A stretch of 64,000 bases of DNA from Rugamonas aquatica (lineage in GTDB: Bacteria > Pseudomonadota > Gammaproteobacteria > Burkholderiales > Burkholderiaceae_D), in the NCBI RefSeq assembly GCF_009380215.1, contig NZ_WHUG01000014.1, positions 1 through 64,000 of the forward strand, in the 5' to 3' direction. Under the pieces are notes generated by a model that was not told the DNA's origin, did no database searches, and worked only from the letters and a program-made list of their open reading frames with translations. Positions 26,426 to 37,052 of this stretch are shown here, one piece after another. How positions within the stretch are numbered: the stretch's first letter is position 1; each line of letters opens with the position of its first letter. Both the position numbers and the translations under genes were made by a program.

Positions 26426-28828
26426 TTAGAACTTGACGTACAGACGGCCGAAGTAGGAAGCGCCGTTCAGGCCGAACTGCACGCTCTCATACTTGAAACC
26501 GTTGTCGGTCTGGTCCGGGTTCTGCGTCGTTGGCTTGACGTTGAAGATGTTGTTGCCGCCGAAGGTGAACTTCATGTTCTTGTTGATGGTGTAGGTGAAG
26601 CTCAGGTCGGCCGAGGTCTTCGACTCGTAGTGCTGGTTAGGCACGCCGGCTGCCGTACCGTCGAAGGTGCCCAGCGTCTGCGGGCCGAAGTGGATGATCT
26701 TCAGATCGCTTTCCCACGGGCCGGTCACATAGTCGAAGCCCAGCGTGGCCTTCGAGCGCGGCGCGCCTTGCTCGATGTACAGGCGTTCCTTCTCCGACAG
26801 CAGCACATCCTCGAAGCCCTTCAGCGATGCCGGCGCATGGATGCCGGTCACTTCCGTCTTGCTGACGTTGAGCGCCAGGAAGGTGGTCAGCTTGTTGGGA
26901 CCGAAGTTGGTCTTGTGCGACGCGGTCAGGTCCAGGCCCTGGGTCTTGGTGTCGACCGAGTTGACGAAGAACTGCGCTTCGCCCACGCCCAGCTTGGCCA
27001 GGCGCTCGGCCAGGGCTGGATAGGTGTCGGCATTGAAGCGGCCCGACAGCACGATGCGGTCCTTGATCTTGATGTTGTACAGGTCGGCGGTGACGGAGAC
27101 GGCGGCGTTCGGCGTCCAGGTCGAGCCCAGCGTGAAGCTGGTCGACTTCTCTTCCTTCAGCTTCGGAATGCCGGCCGCGTTGGCGACGGTGCCGCCGTTC
27201 GGCGCCAGCACCACGTCGGTGGCCACGCCGCCGATGAAATCGGTGAAGGTGGACGAGAAATACACCTGCTGCAGCGACGGCGCGCGGAAGCCGGTGCTGG
27301 CCGAGCCGCGCAGCAGCACGCTGTCGGCCACGCGCACGCTGCCGGCCAGCTTGCCGGTGACGGTCGAGCCGAAGTCGCTGAACTTCTCGTAGCGCAGCGC
27401 GCCCTGCAGCTTGACGGTCTTGCTCAGGTCAGCTTCCAGGTCGAGGTAGGCGGCGGTGCTGTGGCGCTTGGCGTTGACCTGGTCGCCAGGCTGGAAGCCG
27501 GGGAAGCCCTGGCTGCCGGCGTTGCCGCCGAAGCCGATGCCGTCGACGTCGTTGTACGAGCCCGGTTCGCCGGCGAAGATCTTGTAATTCTCGCTGCGGT
27601 ACTCGCCGCCGAAGGCGACGTTCAGGCCGTCACCGACCAGGCCGTCGTAGTAGTGGTTCAGGTCGAGGTTGGTGGTCAGCTGCTGGAACGAGAAACCGCC
27701 GGCGTCGAAACGGTCCGGGCTGATGCCCTTGCCGCCGGCCAGCAGATCCTTGTTGGCGATCGAGGCGTTGATCGTGTGGCTGATGTTGTACTTCATCTTG
27801 TTGTAGCCGTAGGTCTGCGACACGTCCATATTCCAGTCGCCCACGGTGCCGCGATGGCCGACGGTGGCGTAGCGGTCGTCGATGTCGGCATTGATGAAGG
27901 GCACGAAGCCGTTCGGGTACATGGCGGCCGAGTTGCGGCTCGGGATGTCGTCGGAACCGACGCCGCCGCGCGCGAACGCGGCGCTCGATGCATCGCGGGT
28001 CTGGGCGCCGGCGGTGAAGTAGAGCTTGCCCGTGCCGGTGGTCGGCAGTTCGCCGTTCAGGTACAGCGACTGGTTCTTGGTCTTGGTGTCGCCGATGATG
28101 CGCGGGTTGCCGGCGTCGGCGCGGTTGGAGCGGCCACGGTCCAGGTACTCGCCGGTGATGCCGAGCACGCCGCCGCTGCCGATCTCGAAGCCGCAGTAGG
28201 CCGAGGTCAGGTAGTTCTTGCCGTCGCGCTTGGAGTATTCGCTGAAGCCGGCGATGGCTTCGCAGCCCTTGCTCTTCTTCAGGCCGATGTCGATCACGCC
28301 GGCGATGGCGTCCGAGCCGTACTGGGCGGCGGCGCCGTCACGCAGCACCTGCACGTCCTTAATCGCCAGCAGCGGAATGGTGTTCATGTCGGTGCCGGTG
28401 TTGCCGCGGTTGCGGGCGCCGAACAGGTTGACCAGCGCGGTGGTGTGGCGGCGCTTGCCGTTGACCAGCACCAGGGTCTGGTCGGAGCCGAGGCCGCGCA
28501 GCGCGGCGGAGTCGACCAGGTCGGCGCCGTCGGAGCCGCTCTGGCGGGTCGAGTTGAACGATGGCGAGATATAGGTCAGCGTTTGCGCCAGGTCGAACTG
28601 GCCGCCTTGTTCTGTGGTCTTGCTCATCGGGATGATATCGACCGGCACGACGGTGTCGGTGGACGAACTGGCCGCGCGGCGCGAACCGACCACGCTGACC
28701 GACTGTATCTGGGTTTCCTGCTTGGCTTCAGGGGCGGTCTGCGCGAAGGCGGAGGGGGCGAAGCTCAGGGCTGCTGCACCGTACAGGCTGAGCAGTACGG
28801 CATGACGTAAAGGCGTGGTTGCGAACAA
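26426..28828 (-). CDS. TonB-dependent receptor
   Basis: Outer-membrane TonB-dependent transporter (800 aa). A signal peptide ending near AFA-QTA is followed by a TonB-box-like QSVSVVGSRR, a plug domain (about residues 45-175, with LRGLGSDQTLVLVNGKRRH and GAAAQYGSDAIAGVIDI) and a 22-strand barrel ending in the expected C-terminal aromatic (LYVKF). This subtype is abundant in Xanthomonas and Massilia-type genomes, where substrates are often carbohydrates or unknown. The start is a TTG at 28828, supported by GGGAGAG five bases upstream; no ATG exists near the signal peptide. It is divergent from dnaE2 and no substrate-utilisation genes adjoin, so the ligand is unknown. Confidence 0.92.
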   Translation of the reverse strand: MFATTPLRHAVLLSLYGAAALSFAPSAFAQTAPEAKQETQIQSVSVVGSRRAASSSTDTVVPVDIIPMSKTTEQGGQFDLAQTLTYISPSFNSTRQSGSDGADLVDSAALRGLGSDQTLVLVNGKRRHTTALVNLFGARNRGNTGTDMNTIPLLAIKDVQVLRDGAAAQYGSDAIAGVIDIGLKKSKGCEAIAGFSEYSKRDGKNYLTSAYCGFEIGSGGVLGITGEYLDRGRSNRADAGNPRIIGDTKTKNQSLYLNGELPTTGTGKLYFTAGAQTRDASSAAFARGGVGSDDIPSRNSAAMYPNGFVPFINADIDDRYATVGHRGTVGDWNMDVSQTYGYNKMKYNISHTINASIANKDLLAGGKGISPDRFDAGGFSFQQLTTNLDLNHYYDGLVGDGLNVAFGGEYRSENYKIFAGEPGSYNDVDGIGFGGNAGSQGFPGFQPGDQVNAKRHSTAAYLDLEADLSKTVKLQGALRYEKFSDFGSTVTGKLAGSVRVADSVLLRGSASTGFRAPSLQQVYFSSTFTDFIGGVATDVVLAPNGGTVANAAGIPKLKEEKSTSFTLGSTWTPNAAVSVTADLYNIKIKDRIVLSGRFNADTYPALAERLAKLGVGEAQFFVNSVDTKTQGLDLTASHKTNFGPNKLTTFLALNVSKTEVTGIHAPASLKGFEDVLLSEKERLYIEQGAPRSKATLGFDYVTGPWESDLKIIHFGPQTLGTFDGTAAGVPNQHYESKTSADLSFTYTINKNMKFTFGGNNIFNVKPTTQNPDQTDNGFKYESVQFGLNGASYFGRLYVKF

Positions 28829-29012
28829 GTTTTCTCTCCCGTGAAAAATTTGATTCTATTCAAATAGTTCATAAGGAAATGATTTTTCTGACAATTTTGC
28901 AGCCAAACTTTATTTACTGTTGTTTTTGCCGCGCAGGCTCTGCGTAGTGCTACGTAGAACCATAGTTTTAGCCAATAAAACCGCCGGCACCCACTATTAA
29001 GTTTGTTCATGG

Positions 29013-29040
29013 TTGAACGGCGCGCAGGGTGTATTATACT
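29013..29040 (+). promoter_or_regulatory. dnaE2 promoter
   Basis: TTGAAC (29013-29018) and TATACT (29035-29040), 16 bases apart, match the -35 and -10 consensus at 4/6 and 5/6. The transcript would begin near 29047, about 17 bases before the dnaE2 ATG and inside the LexA box. Confidence 0.55.
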
Positions 29041-29054
29041 GTATAAAAACACAG
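29039..29054. promoter_or_regulatory. LexA (SOS) box of dnaE2
   Basis: CTGTATAAAAACACAG is a CTG-N10-CAG match to the LexA operator. It overlaps the end of the -10 hexamer and the predicted transcription start, so bound LexA would block dnaE2. Its position shows that translation cannot start upstream of it. Confidence 0.88.
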
Positions 29055-29063
29055 TTAAAAATC

Positions 29064-32000
29064 ATGGGTCCATCCTCCGCCCAGGGCTTGCCGGCTTATG
29101 CCGAGCTGTTTTGCCTGACCAATTTTTCCTTCCTCCAGAGCGCGTCCAGCGCCGAGGAGCTGGTCGCGCGCGCCGTGCAGCTCGATTACGCCGGCCTGGC
29201 GATCACCGACGAATGCTCGCTGGCCGGCGTGGTGCGCGCGCACGCGCAGGCCAAGGCTGCCAATCTGCCGCTGCTGATCGGCAGCCATTTCCACCTGAAG
29301 AACCCGGACGGCAGCCCGGCGCTGTCGCTGATCGCGCTGGCGCAGGACCGCGAAGGCTACGGCAATCTCTGCGAGCTCATCACGATAGGCCGCAACCGCG
29401 TCGCCAAGGGCAGCTATCTGCTCACGCCTGCCGACCTGACCGCGCCGCCTGCCGCCCATGCACACCTGAAGGGCTTGCCCGGTTGCCTGATGATCTTGCT
29501 GCCGCATTACCCGGCCTTCCAGCCGGACGATGTCGACCGCCTGCACGCGCAGGCGGCGTGGATGGAGGCTAACTTTCCCGGCCGCAGCTGGATGGGGCTG
29601 AGTCTGCTCCAGCGCGCGTTTGACGAGGCGCACCGGCTCAGCATTGACGAGGTGGCTTTGCAGCACGGCATGCGGGTGGTGGCGGTCGGTCATGTCTGCA
29701 TGCATGTGCGTTCGCGCAAGCCGCTGCACGATACCTTGTGCGCGGTGCGCGTCGGCAAGCCGGTGGGGGAGTGTGGTTACGCGCTGGCGCAGAACGCCGA
29801 GCAGCATCTGCGCTCGCGGCTGCGGCTGGCGAACCTGTATCCGCCGCAGGCGCTGGCGGAAACGATTAGCATCATGGAGCGGTGCGAGTTCAATCTCAAC
29901 CAGCTGCGCTACGAATACCCGCGCGAGCTGGTGCCGCAAGGCCAGACGCCGGCCAGCTATCTGCGGCAGGAAGTGTATGCCGGCGCGCAGGGACGCTTTC
30001 CGGCGGGCTTGTCCGTCAAGGTGCGCGACCAGATCGAGAAGGAACTGGAGCTGATTGCGGAGCTGAAGTACGAGCCTTACTTCCTGACGGTTTACGACAT
30101 CGTTCGCTTTGCCCGCTCCCAGGGCATACTGTGCCAGGGCAGGGGATCGGCGGCCAACTCGGTGGTCTGCTATTGCCTCGGCGTGACCGAGGTCGATCCC
30201 GAGCGCAGCAATATGCTGACGGGGCGCTTCATTTCCCGGGAGCGCAATGAACCGCCCGACATCGATGTCGACTTCGAGCACCAGCGGCGTGAGGAGGTGA
30301 TCCAGTACATCTACCAAAAATACGGTGCCGACCGCGCCGCGCTGGCGGCCGTCGTCATCAGCTATCGTCCGAAGAGCGCGCTGCGTGACAGCGGCAAGGC
30401 GCTGGGCGTGGACCTGGCCATCGTCGAGAAGGTGGCCAAGGCCCACCACTGGTTCGACAGCCGCAACGACCTGCTGGGCCGTCTGGCCGAGTGCGGACTG
30501 GACCCCGAATCGCAACTGGCGCAGCAATGGGCCGCGCTGGCGATCAGCCTGCTTGGCTTCCCGCGCCATCTGTCGCAGCATCCGGGCGGCTTCGTCATCT
30601 CGCACGACAAACTGTCGCGGCTGGTGCCGATCGAGGCCGCCACGATGGAGGGGCGCTGCGTGATCCAGTGGGACAAGGACGATCTGGAAGAGCTGGGCCT
30701 GATGAAGGTGGACGTGCTGGCTCTGGGCATGCTGTCGGCGCTGCGGCGCGCGCTGGAGCTGGTGAGCGCGCAGCGCGGCGAGCCGTTCAGGATGCAGGAC
30801 ATCCCCAAGGAAGACCCCGCCACCTACGACATGATGTGCGAGGCCGACACCATCGGCGTGTTCCAGATCGAATCGCGCGCGCAGATGAGCATGCTGCCGC
30901 GTCTGCGTCCCCGGGAGTTTTACGATCTGGTGATCGAAGTGGCGATCGTGCGGCCGGGGCCGATCCAGGGCGGCATGGTGCATCCGTATCTGCAGCGGCG
31001 CATGCGGCGCGAGGAAATCCACTATCCGCCGAGGCTGAAGGAAGCGCTGGGCCGCACGCTGGGTGTGCCGATTTTCCAGGAGCAGGTCATGCAGATCGCC
31101 GTCATCGCCGCCGGCTTCACCGAGGGCGAGGCTGACCAGTTGCGGCGCGCGATGGCCGCGTGGAAGCGCAAGGGCGGCGTGGACAAATACGAGCAGCGCA
31201 TCAAGGACGGCATGCGCGAGCGCGGCTACGAGGCTGATTTCGCCGACGCGATCTGCAAGCAAATTGAAGGCTTCGGCGAATACGGTTTCCCCGAATCGCA
31301 TTCCGCCAGCTTCGCCTTGCTGACCTATGCCAGTTCCTGGCTCAAGTGCCACGAACCGGCCGCCTTCCTGTGCGCGCTGCTGAACAGCCAGCCGATGGGT
31401 TTCTACAGCCCGTCGCAACTGGTGCAGGACGCCAAACGCCACGGCGTGCAGGTGCGCGAAATCGATGTCACCATCAGCGGCTGGGATACCTCGCTGGAAG
31501 AGCGGGTGGGCAGGCGCGGCCAGCCGGCGGTGCGCCTGGGGCTGTCGATGTTGAAGGGCATGCGCGCCGAAGCGGCCGCCCGCATTGAGCAGGCGCGGGC
31601 CGAGCGCCCTTTCGCCAGCGTCGCCGACATGGCGCGGCGCGCGGACCTGGAGCGCCACGATCTGCAAGTACTAGCCGGCGGCAACGCCCTGCATCAGCTG
31701 TCGGGCAATCGCAGGCAAGCCTTGTGGCAGGCGGTCGGCGCCGTGCCGGACAAGGATTTGCTGCGGCCGACCATGCCGGACGAAGACATCCCCGTGCTGA
31801 AACCGCCGACGGAAGGCGAGGAAATCCTGGGCGACTACCGCTCGCACGGCCTGACCCTGGGCCGCCATCCGCTGGCGCTGCTGCGGGCCAGGCTGCTGGA
31901 GCACCGTTTCCTGCCGGCCGCCACGCTGAATACCTACACCAACGGCATGCTGGCGCGCGCCTGCGGCATGGTCACGGTGCGGCAGCGCCCCGGCACGGCC

Positions 32001-32228
32001 AAGGGCGTGCTGTTCATTACGCTGGAGGACGAGACCGGCAACGTCAACGTCATCATCTGGCCGGCGCTGGTCGAGCAGCAGCGGCGCGAGGTATTGAGCG
32101 CGCCGCTGCTGGGTGTGTATGGCGTCTGGCAGCAGGAGGGCGTGGTGCGCCACCTGGTCGCCAAACGGCTGGTCGACATGTCCCACCTGCTGGGACGGCT
32201 GCCGACCATCAGCCGCGATTTCTGCTGA
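29064..32228 (+). CDS. dnaE2: error-prone DNA polymerase DnaE2 (ImuC)
   Basis: C-family DNA polymerase alpha subunit paralogue (1054 aa) performing mutagenic translesion synthesis with ImuA and ImuB. An N-terminal PHP domain (AYAELFCLTNFSFLQSASS onwards) is followed by the polymerase core with RGSAANSVVCYCLG, the catalytic PDIDVDFEH (about residue 400) and GFGEYGFPESHSASFALL, then a C-terminal OB-fold (GVLFITLEDETGNVNVIIWP). The start is ATG 29064: an in-frame TTG at 29013 coincides with the -35 element and would place the LexA box inside the coding region. No strong ribosome-binding site precedes the ATG. The gene is separated from imuAB by about 22 kb but carries its own LexA box. Confidence 0.95.
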   Translation: MGPSSAQGLPAYAELFCLTNFSFLQSASSAEELVARAVQLDYAGLAITDECSLAGVVRAHAQAKAANLPLLIGSHFHLKNPDGSPALSLIALAQDREGYGNLCELITIGRNRVAKGSYLLTPADLTAPPAAHAHLKGLPGCLMILLPHYPAFQPDDVDRLHAQAAWMEANFPGRSWMGLSLLQRAFDEAHRLSIDEVALQHGMRVVAVGHVCMHVRSRKPLHDTLCAVRVGKPVGECGYALAQNAEQHLRSRLRLANLYPPQALAETISIMERCEFNLNQLRYEYPRELVPQGQTPASYLRQEVYAGAQGRFPAGLSVKVRDQIEKELELIAELKYEPYFLTVYDIVRFARSQGILCQGRGSAANSVVCYCLGVTEVDPERSNMLTGRFISRERNEPPDIDVDFEHQRREEVIQYIYQKYGADRAALAAVVISYRPKSALRDSGKALGVDLAIVEKVAKAHHWFDSRNDLLGRLAECGLDPESQLAQQWAALAISLLGFPRHLSQHPGGFVISHDKLSRLVPIEAATMEGRCVIQWDKDDLEELGLMKVDVLALGMLSALRRALELVSAQRGEPFRMQDIPKEDPATYDMMCEADTIGVFQIESRAQMSMLPRLRPREFYDLVIEVAIVRPGPIQGGMVHPYLQRRMRREEIHYPPRLKEALGRTLGVPIFQEQVMQIAVIAAGFTEGEADQLRRAMAAWKRKGGVDKYEQRIKDGMRERGYEADFADAICKQIEGFGEYGFPESHSASFALLTYASSWLKCHEPAAFLCALLNSQPMGFYSPSQLVQDAKRHGVQVREIDVTISGWDTSLEERVGRRGQPAVRLGLSMLKGMRAEAAARIEQARAERPFASVADMARRADLERHDLQVLAGGNALHQLSGNRRQALWQAVGAVPDKDLLRPTMPDEDIPVLKPPTEGEEILGDYRSHGLTLGRHPLALLRARLLEHRFLPAATLNTYTNGMLARACGMVTVRQRPGTAKGVLFITLEDETGNVNVIIWPALVEQQRREVLSAPLLGVYGVWQQEGVVRHLVAKRLVDMSHLLGRLPTISRDFC

Positions 32229-32414
32229 TTAGCGCTGTCCGCGCCGCAAATGTACCGCCACCGTTGATTCGTGTCCGTCCGACCAGCTGCCCAGCATGAC
32301 GGGCACGCCCGTCTGCCGGCGCTGCGGGCGGCGGAAGTAGTGGCGGAAAAGCCAGCTGGCGGCAAGGCCGCCAACGGCGGCCGTTCCCACCAGCACGATG
32401 ATGGCGGCAAACAT
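32229..32414 (-). CDS. small single-pass membrane protein
   Basis: 61-residue protein with one N-terminal membrane segment (AAIIVLVGTAAVGGLAASWL) followed by a basic patch (RHYFRRPQRRQ) and a polar tail. I do not recognise a family. Its ATG overlaps the stop of the upstream PRC-barrel gene as TAATG, a classic translational-coupling arrangement that supports it being real. It is convergent with dnaE2; the two stops are adjacent. The basic residues after the membrane segment suggest a cytoplasmic C-terminus. Confidence 0.55.
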   Translation of the reverse strand: MFAAIIVLVGTAAVGGLAASWLFRHYFRRPQRRQTGVPVMLGSWSDGHESTVAVHLRRGQR

Positions 32415-32833
32415 TATCGGATGTCCGCGCTACGGTTGCCGCTGGTACCGTAGTAGGTGTGGATCTGGCTGGCCCAGGTCTGGTTGGCCATGTTCGGCCA
32501 GTGGTCGGTATCGAAGCCCGGGGCGTTTTCGATGCGCTCCTTGTCCAGGTTCAGCGTGAAGCGCTTGTTGATCGTATCCAGCGTCAGTGCTTCCCAAGGC
32601 ACGGCGAACAGTTTTTCGCCGATGGTGAACACGCCGCCGTACGACATCACCGCATAGGCGATGTTGCCGGTGCGCATGTCGAGCATGATCTCCTTGATCT
32701 CGCCCAGGTGATCGTCCTTCAGATTGTGCACATGGTTGCCGATCAGCGTGTCGGCGCCCATCAGTTCCGGACCGGGGCCTTTATGGCCGTTGTCCACATA
32801 CATGCCCAAGGCATCGAGTTCTTCGTAGTTCAT
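32414..32833 (-). CDS. PRC-barrel domain protein
   Basis: Soluble protein (139 aa) with a PRC-barrel domain (about residues 20-95; LMGADTLIGNHVHNLKDDHL followed by a MLDMRTGNIAYAVMSYGG strand), the small beta-barrel seen in RimM and photosynthetic reaction-centre H subunits. Such stand-alone proteins are commonly stress-associated and bind RNA or proteins. GGAGG lies 5 bases before ATG 32833 and only 2 before the ATG at 32836, so 32833 is preferred; a still longer in-frame start at 32863 precedes that site. It is coupled to the small membrane protein. The exact role is not known. Confidence 0.85.
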   Translation of the reverse strand: MNYEELDALGMYVDNGHKGPGPELMGADTLIGNHVHNLKDDHLGEIKEIMLDMRTGNIAYAVMSYGGVFTIGEKLFAVPWEALTLDTINKRFTLNLDKERIENAPGFDTDHWPNMANQTWASQIHTYYGTSGNRSADIR

Positions 32834-33013
32834 CATGACCTCCCTGTTTGATTGAGTTGTCATTTTTGCCTGCCCACGGGTGGCGGTCTGTACGGTGAAA
32901 CACCGTGCTGACGGATAGGCAAGCTGGCTGTTTTTGCACTTTCCCTCATAGGAGTTTCCCGCCCGGTTGAGGATTTTTCCGGGCAGGAAGGTGAAGAATC
33001 GGACGTTTTAGGG

Positions 33014-33019
33014 TATAAT
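33014..33019 (+). promoter_or_regulatory. -10 element upstream of pyrG
   Basis: A perfect TATAAT is preceded by GGG and lies 38 bases before the pyrG ATG. No good -35 is found at 17 bases (GTGAAG), so the promoter may rely on an activator or other contacts. Confidence 0.45.
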
Positions 33020-33056
33020 TTCAATTTCCCGCACGTGCCGTTCGGCACCATCTGCA

Positions 33057-34745
33057 ATGACCAAATTTGTCTTCGTCACTGGCGGCGTCGTGTCTTCCCT
33101 TGGTAAAGGGATTGCCGCCGCCTCTCTCGCCGCGATCCTCGAATCGCGCGGCCTCAAAGTCACCATGCTCAAGCTCGACCCGTACATCAACGTCGATCCT
33201 GGCACGATGAGCCCTATGCAGCACGGTGAAGTATTCGTCACCGACGACGGGGCCGAAACCGACCTCGACCTCGGCCACTACGAGCGCTTCATTTCCACCC
33301 GCATGAAAAAGGTGAACAACTTCACCACCGGCCAGATCTACGAATCGGTGATCCGCAAGGAACGCCGCGGCGAGTACCTGGGCAAGACCGTGCAGGTCAT
33401 CCCTCACATCACCAACGAAATCCAGGACTACATCCGTCGCGGCGCCGAAGGCTACGACGTGGCCCTGTGCGAAATCGGCGGTACCGTGGGCGATATCGAA
33501 TCGCTGCCGTTCCTGGAAGCCGCGCGTCAGCTGAGCCTGCGCGCTGGCCGCAAGAACACCGCCTTCGTCCACCTGACGCTGGTGCCGTTCATCGCCTCCG
33601 CCGGCGAGCTGAAGACCAAGCCTACCCAGCACTCGGTGCAGAAGCTGCGCGAAATCGGCATCTCGCCGAACGCACTGCTGTGCCGCGCCGACCGCGCCAT
33701 CCCGGAAGACGAACGCGCCAAGATCTCGCTGTTCTCGAACATCGAAGAGCAGGCCGTCATTTCCGTGTGGGACGTCGACACCATCTACAAAGTGCCGCAG
33801 ATGCTGCACGACCAGGGCCTGGACGCGATCATCTGCGAAGCGCTGGACCTGAACCCGGCCCCGGCCGACCTGTCGGTCTGGAGCCGTTTGATCTACACGC
33901 TGGAGCATCCGAAGAGCGAAGTGTCGATCGGCATGGTCGGCAAGTATGTGGAACTGACCGAGTCGTACAAGTCGCTGACCGAAGCGCTGCGCCACGCCGG
34001 CATCCACAACGAATCCAAGGTCAACATCGAGTACATCGACTCGGAAGAGATCGAGACCACCGGCTGCGCCGCGCTGGGCAAGTACGACGCCATCCTGGTA
34101 CCGGGCGGCTTCGGCAAGCGCGGCGTGGAAGGCAAGATCATGGCCGCCCAGTTCGCCCGTGAAAACAAGATCCCTTACCTGGGCATCTGCCTCGGCATGC
34201 AGGTGGCGCTGATCGAATACGCCCGCCACAAGGCCGGCCTGACCACCGCCAACTCCACCGAGTTCGACCTGGACACCGCGCAGCCTGTGGTCGCCCTGAT
34301 CGACGAGTGGCAAGGCCAGGACGGCAAGGTCGAGAAGCGCGACGAGAACTCCGACCTGGGCGGCACCATGCGCCTGGGCGCGCAAACCTGCGCCATCAAG
34401 CCGGGCACGCTGGCGTCGGAAATCTACGGCGCGGTCGTCACCGAGCGTCACCGTCACCGCTACGAAGCCAACAACCACTACCTGCCGCGCGTGGAAGCGG
34501 CCGGCCTGGTGGTCGCGGCCCGTACCCCGACCGAAGACCTGTGCGAAATCATGGAACTGCCGCGCACCGGCGAGAACTCGCACCCTTGGTACATGGGCGT
34601 GCAGTACCACCCTGAATTCAAATCGACCCCGCGTGACGGCCATCCGCTGTTCACGTCCTACATCAAGGCAGCACTGGCCCACAAGGCCGCCGGCGGTTCC
34701 CGCCTGCATGCTGTCGACGATGCACTGCAAGGAGATGCAGCATGA
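33057..34745 (+). CDS. pyrG: CTP synthase
   Basis: CTP synthase (562 aa) converts UTP to CTP using ATP and glutamine, in the cytoplasm. The N-terminal synthetase domain starts with TKFVFVTGGVVSSLGKGIAA (P-loop) and contains LKLDPYINVDPGTMSP. The C-terminal class I glutamine amidotransferase domain has the nucleophile in GICLGMQ and a catalytic His/Glu in the YHPEFKSTP region. It is about 17 residues longer than the E. coli enzyme because of a C-terminal tail (AGGSRLHAVDD...). Its last 4 bases overlap kdsA (ATGA), the start of the conserved pyrG-kdsA-eno-ftsB order. Confidence 0.98.
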   Translation: MTKFVFVTGGVVSSLGKGIAAASLAAILESRGLKVTMLKLDPYINVDPGTMSPMQHGEVFVTDDGAETDLDLGHYERFISTRMKKVNNFTTGQIYESVIRKERRGEYLGKTVQVIPHITNEIQDYIRRGAEGYDVALCEIGGTVGDIESLPFLEAARQLSLRAGRKNTAFVHLTLVPFIASAGELKTKPTQHSVQKLREIGISPNALLCRADRAIPEDERAKISLFSNIEEQAVISVWDVDTIYKVPQMLHDQGLDAIICEALDLNPAPADLSVWSRLIYTLEHPKSEVSIGMVGKYVELTESYKSLTEALRHAGIHNESKVNIEYIDSEEIETTGCAALGKYDAILVPGGFGKRGVEGKIMAAQFARENKIPYLGICLGMQVALIEYARHKAGLTTANSTEFDLDTAQPVVALIDEWQGQDGKVEKRDENSDLGGTMRLGAQTCAIKPGTLASEIYGAVVTERHRHRYEANNHYLPRVEAAGLVVAARTPTEDLCEIMELPRTGENSHPWYMGVQYHPEFKSTPRDGHPLFTSYIKAALAHKAAGGSRLHAVDDALQGDAA

Positions 34746-35596
34746 AACTGTGCGGATTTGACGTTGGCCTCGACCAGCCGTTCTTCCTGATCGCCGGCAC
34801 CTGCGTGATCGAATCGCGCCAGATGGCGTTCGACACCGCCGGCGCGCTGAAGGAAATGACGGCCGCGCTGGGCATCCCGTTCATCTACAAGTCCTCGTTC
34901 GACAAGGCCAATCGTTCCTCCGGTACCTCGTACCGTGGTCCGGGCCGCGACAAGGGCCTGGAGATCCTGGGCGACGTCAAACGCGAACTGGGCGTGCCGG
35001 TGCTGACCGACGTGCACTCGATCGATGAAATCGCCGAAGTATCGGCGGTGGTCGACGTGCTGCAAACCCCGGCCTTCCTCTGCCGCCAGACCGACTTCAT
35101 CGTCGCCTGCGCCGAGTCCGGCCTGCCGGTCAACATCAAGAAGGGCCAGTTCCTCGCCCCGCACGACATGAAGAACGTCATCGACAAAGCCCGCCTGGCC
35201 GCCAAGGCCAAGGGTCTGAACGAAGACAACTTCATGGCCTGCGAGCGCGGCGCCTCCTTCGGCTACAACAACCTGGTCTCGGACATGCGTTCGCTGGCCA
35301 TCATGCGCGAATCGAACTGCCCTGTGGTGTTCGATGCGACCCATTCGGTGCAACTGCCAGGCGGTAACGGCACGTCGTCCGGTGGCATGCGTGAAATGGT
35401 GCCGGTGCTGTCGCGCGCGGCCGTGGCCGTCGGCGTGGCCGGCTTGTTCATGGAAACGCATCCCAACCCTGCAGAAGCCCTGTCGGACGGCCCGAACGCC
35501 GTGCCGCTGGGTCGCATGAAGGAGTTGCTGTCCACGCTGATCGAGCTGGACCGTATCACCAAAAAAGCTGGCTTCCTGGAAAACAGCTTCAACTAA
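34742..35596 (+). CDS. kdsA: 3-deoxy-8-phosphooctulonate synthase
   Basis: KdsA (284 aa) condenses phosphoenolpyruvate with arabinose 5-phosphate to Kdo-8-phosphate, the first committed step of lipopolysaccharide Kdo synthesis. Typical motifs: FFLIAGTCVIESR at the N-terminus, the PEP-binding YKSSFDKANRSSGTSYRGPG, DVLQTPAFLCRQTD and ATHSVQLPGG. The cysteine after GT in the first motif is usual for the family. The ATG overlaps the pyrG stop, so the two are co-translated. Length and motifs are fully standard. Confidence 0.98.
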   Translation: MKLCGFDVGLDQPFFLIAGTCVIESRQMAFDTAGALKEMTAALGIPFIYKSSFDKANRSSGTSYRGPGRDKGLEILGDVKRELGVPVLTDVHSIDEIAEVSAVVDVLQTPAFLCRQTDFIVACAESGLPVNIKKGQFLAPHDMKNVIDKARLAAKAKGLNEDNFMACERGASFGYNNLVSDMRSLAIMRESNCPVVFDATHSVQLPGGNGTSSGGMREMVPVLSRAAVAVGVAGLFMETHPNPAEALSDGPNAVPLGRMKELLSTLIELDRITKKAGFLENSFN

Positions 35597-35725
35597 TGCA
35601 GCATACCTGGCGTACGGGTTTTCGTATGATGGCTCCGCCTGCGCCGGGTACAATTCCCGTTATTTCGTCCGCAACGCGCATCAGAACGCGTAGCGACTTC
35701 GCATCGCCTAACTTTGGAGAATGAC

Positions 35726-37009
<1,284 letters not shown>

Positions 37010-37019
37010 TTAAGCAAGC

Positions 37020-37042
37020 GCGGCCGGATTACTTCCGGCCGC
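37020..37042 (+). terminator. hairpin between eno and ftsB
   Basis: An 8-bp perfect GC stem GCGGCCGG/CCGGCCGC with a 7-base loop starts 10 bases past the eno stop. There is no T-run after it (TGTTCACT), so it is a weak or partial terminator, or an mRNA-stabilising hairpin before ftsB. Confidence 0.5.
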
Positions 37043-37052
37043 TGTTCACTCC

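Noticed and set aside
29013..29063. Upstream TTG start extending dnaE2
   Set aside because: The TTG coincides with the -35 element and the extension would translate the LexA box; ATG 29064 gives the normal DnaE2 N-terminus.
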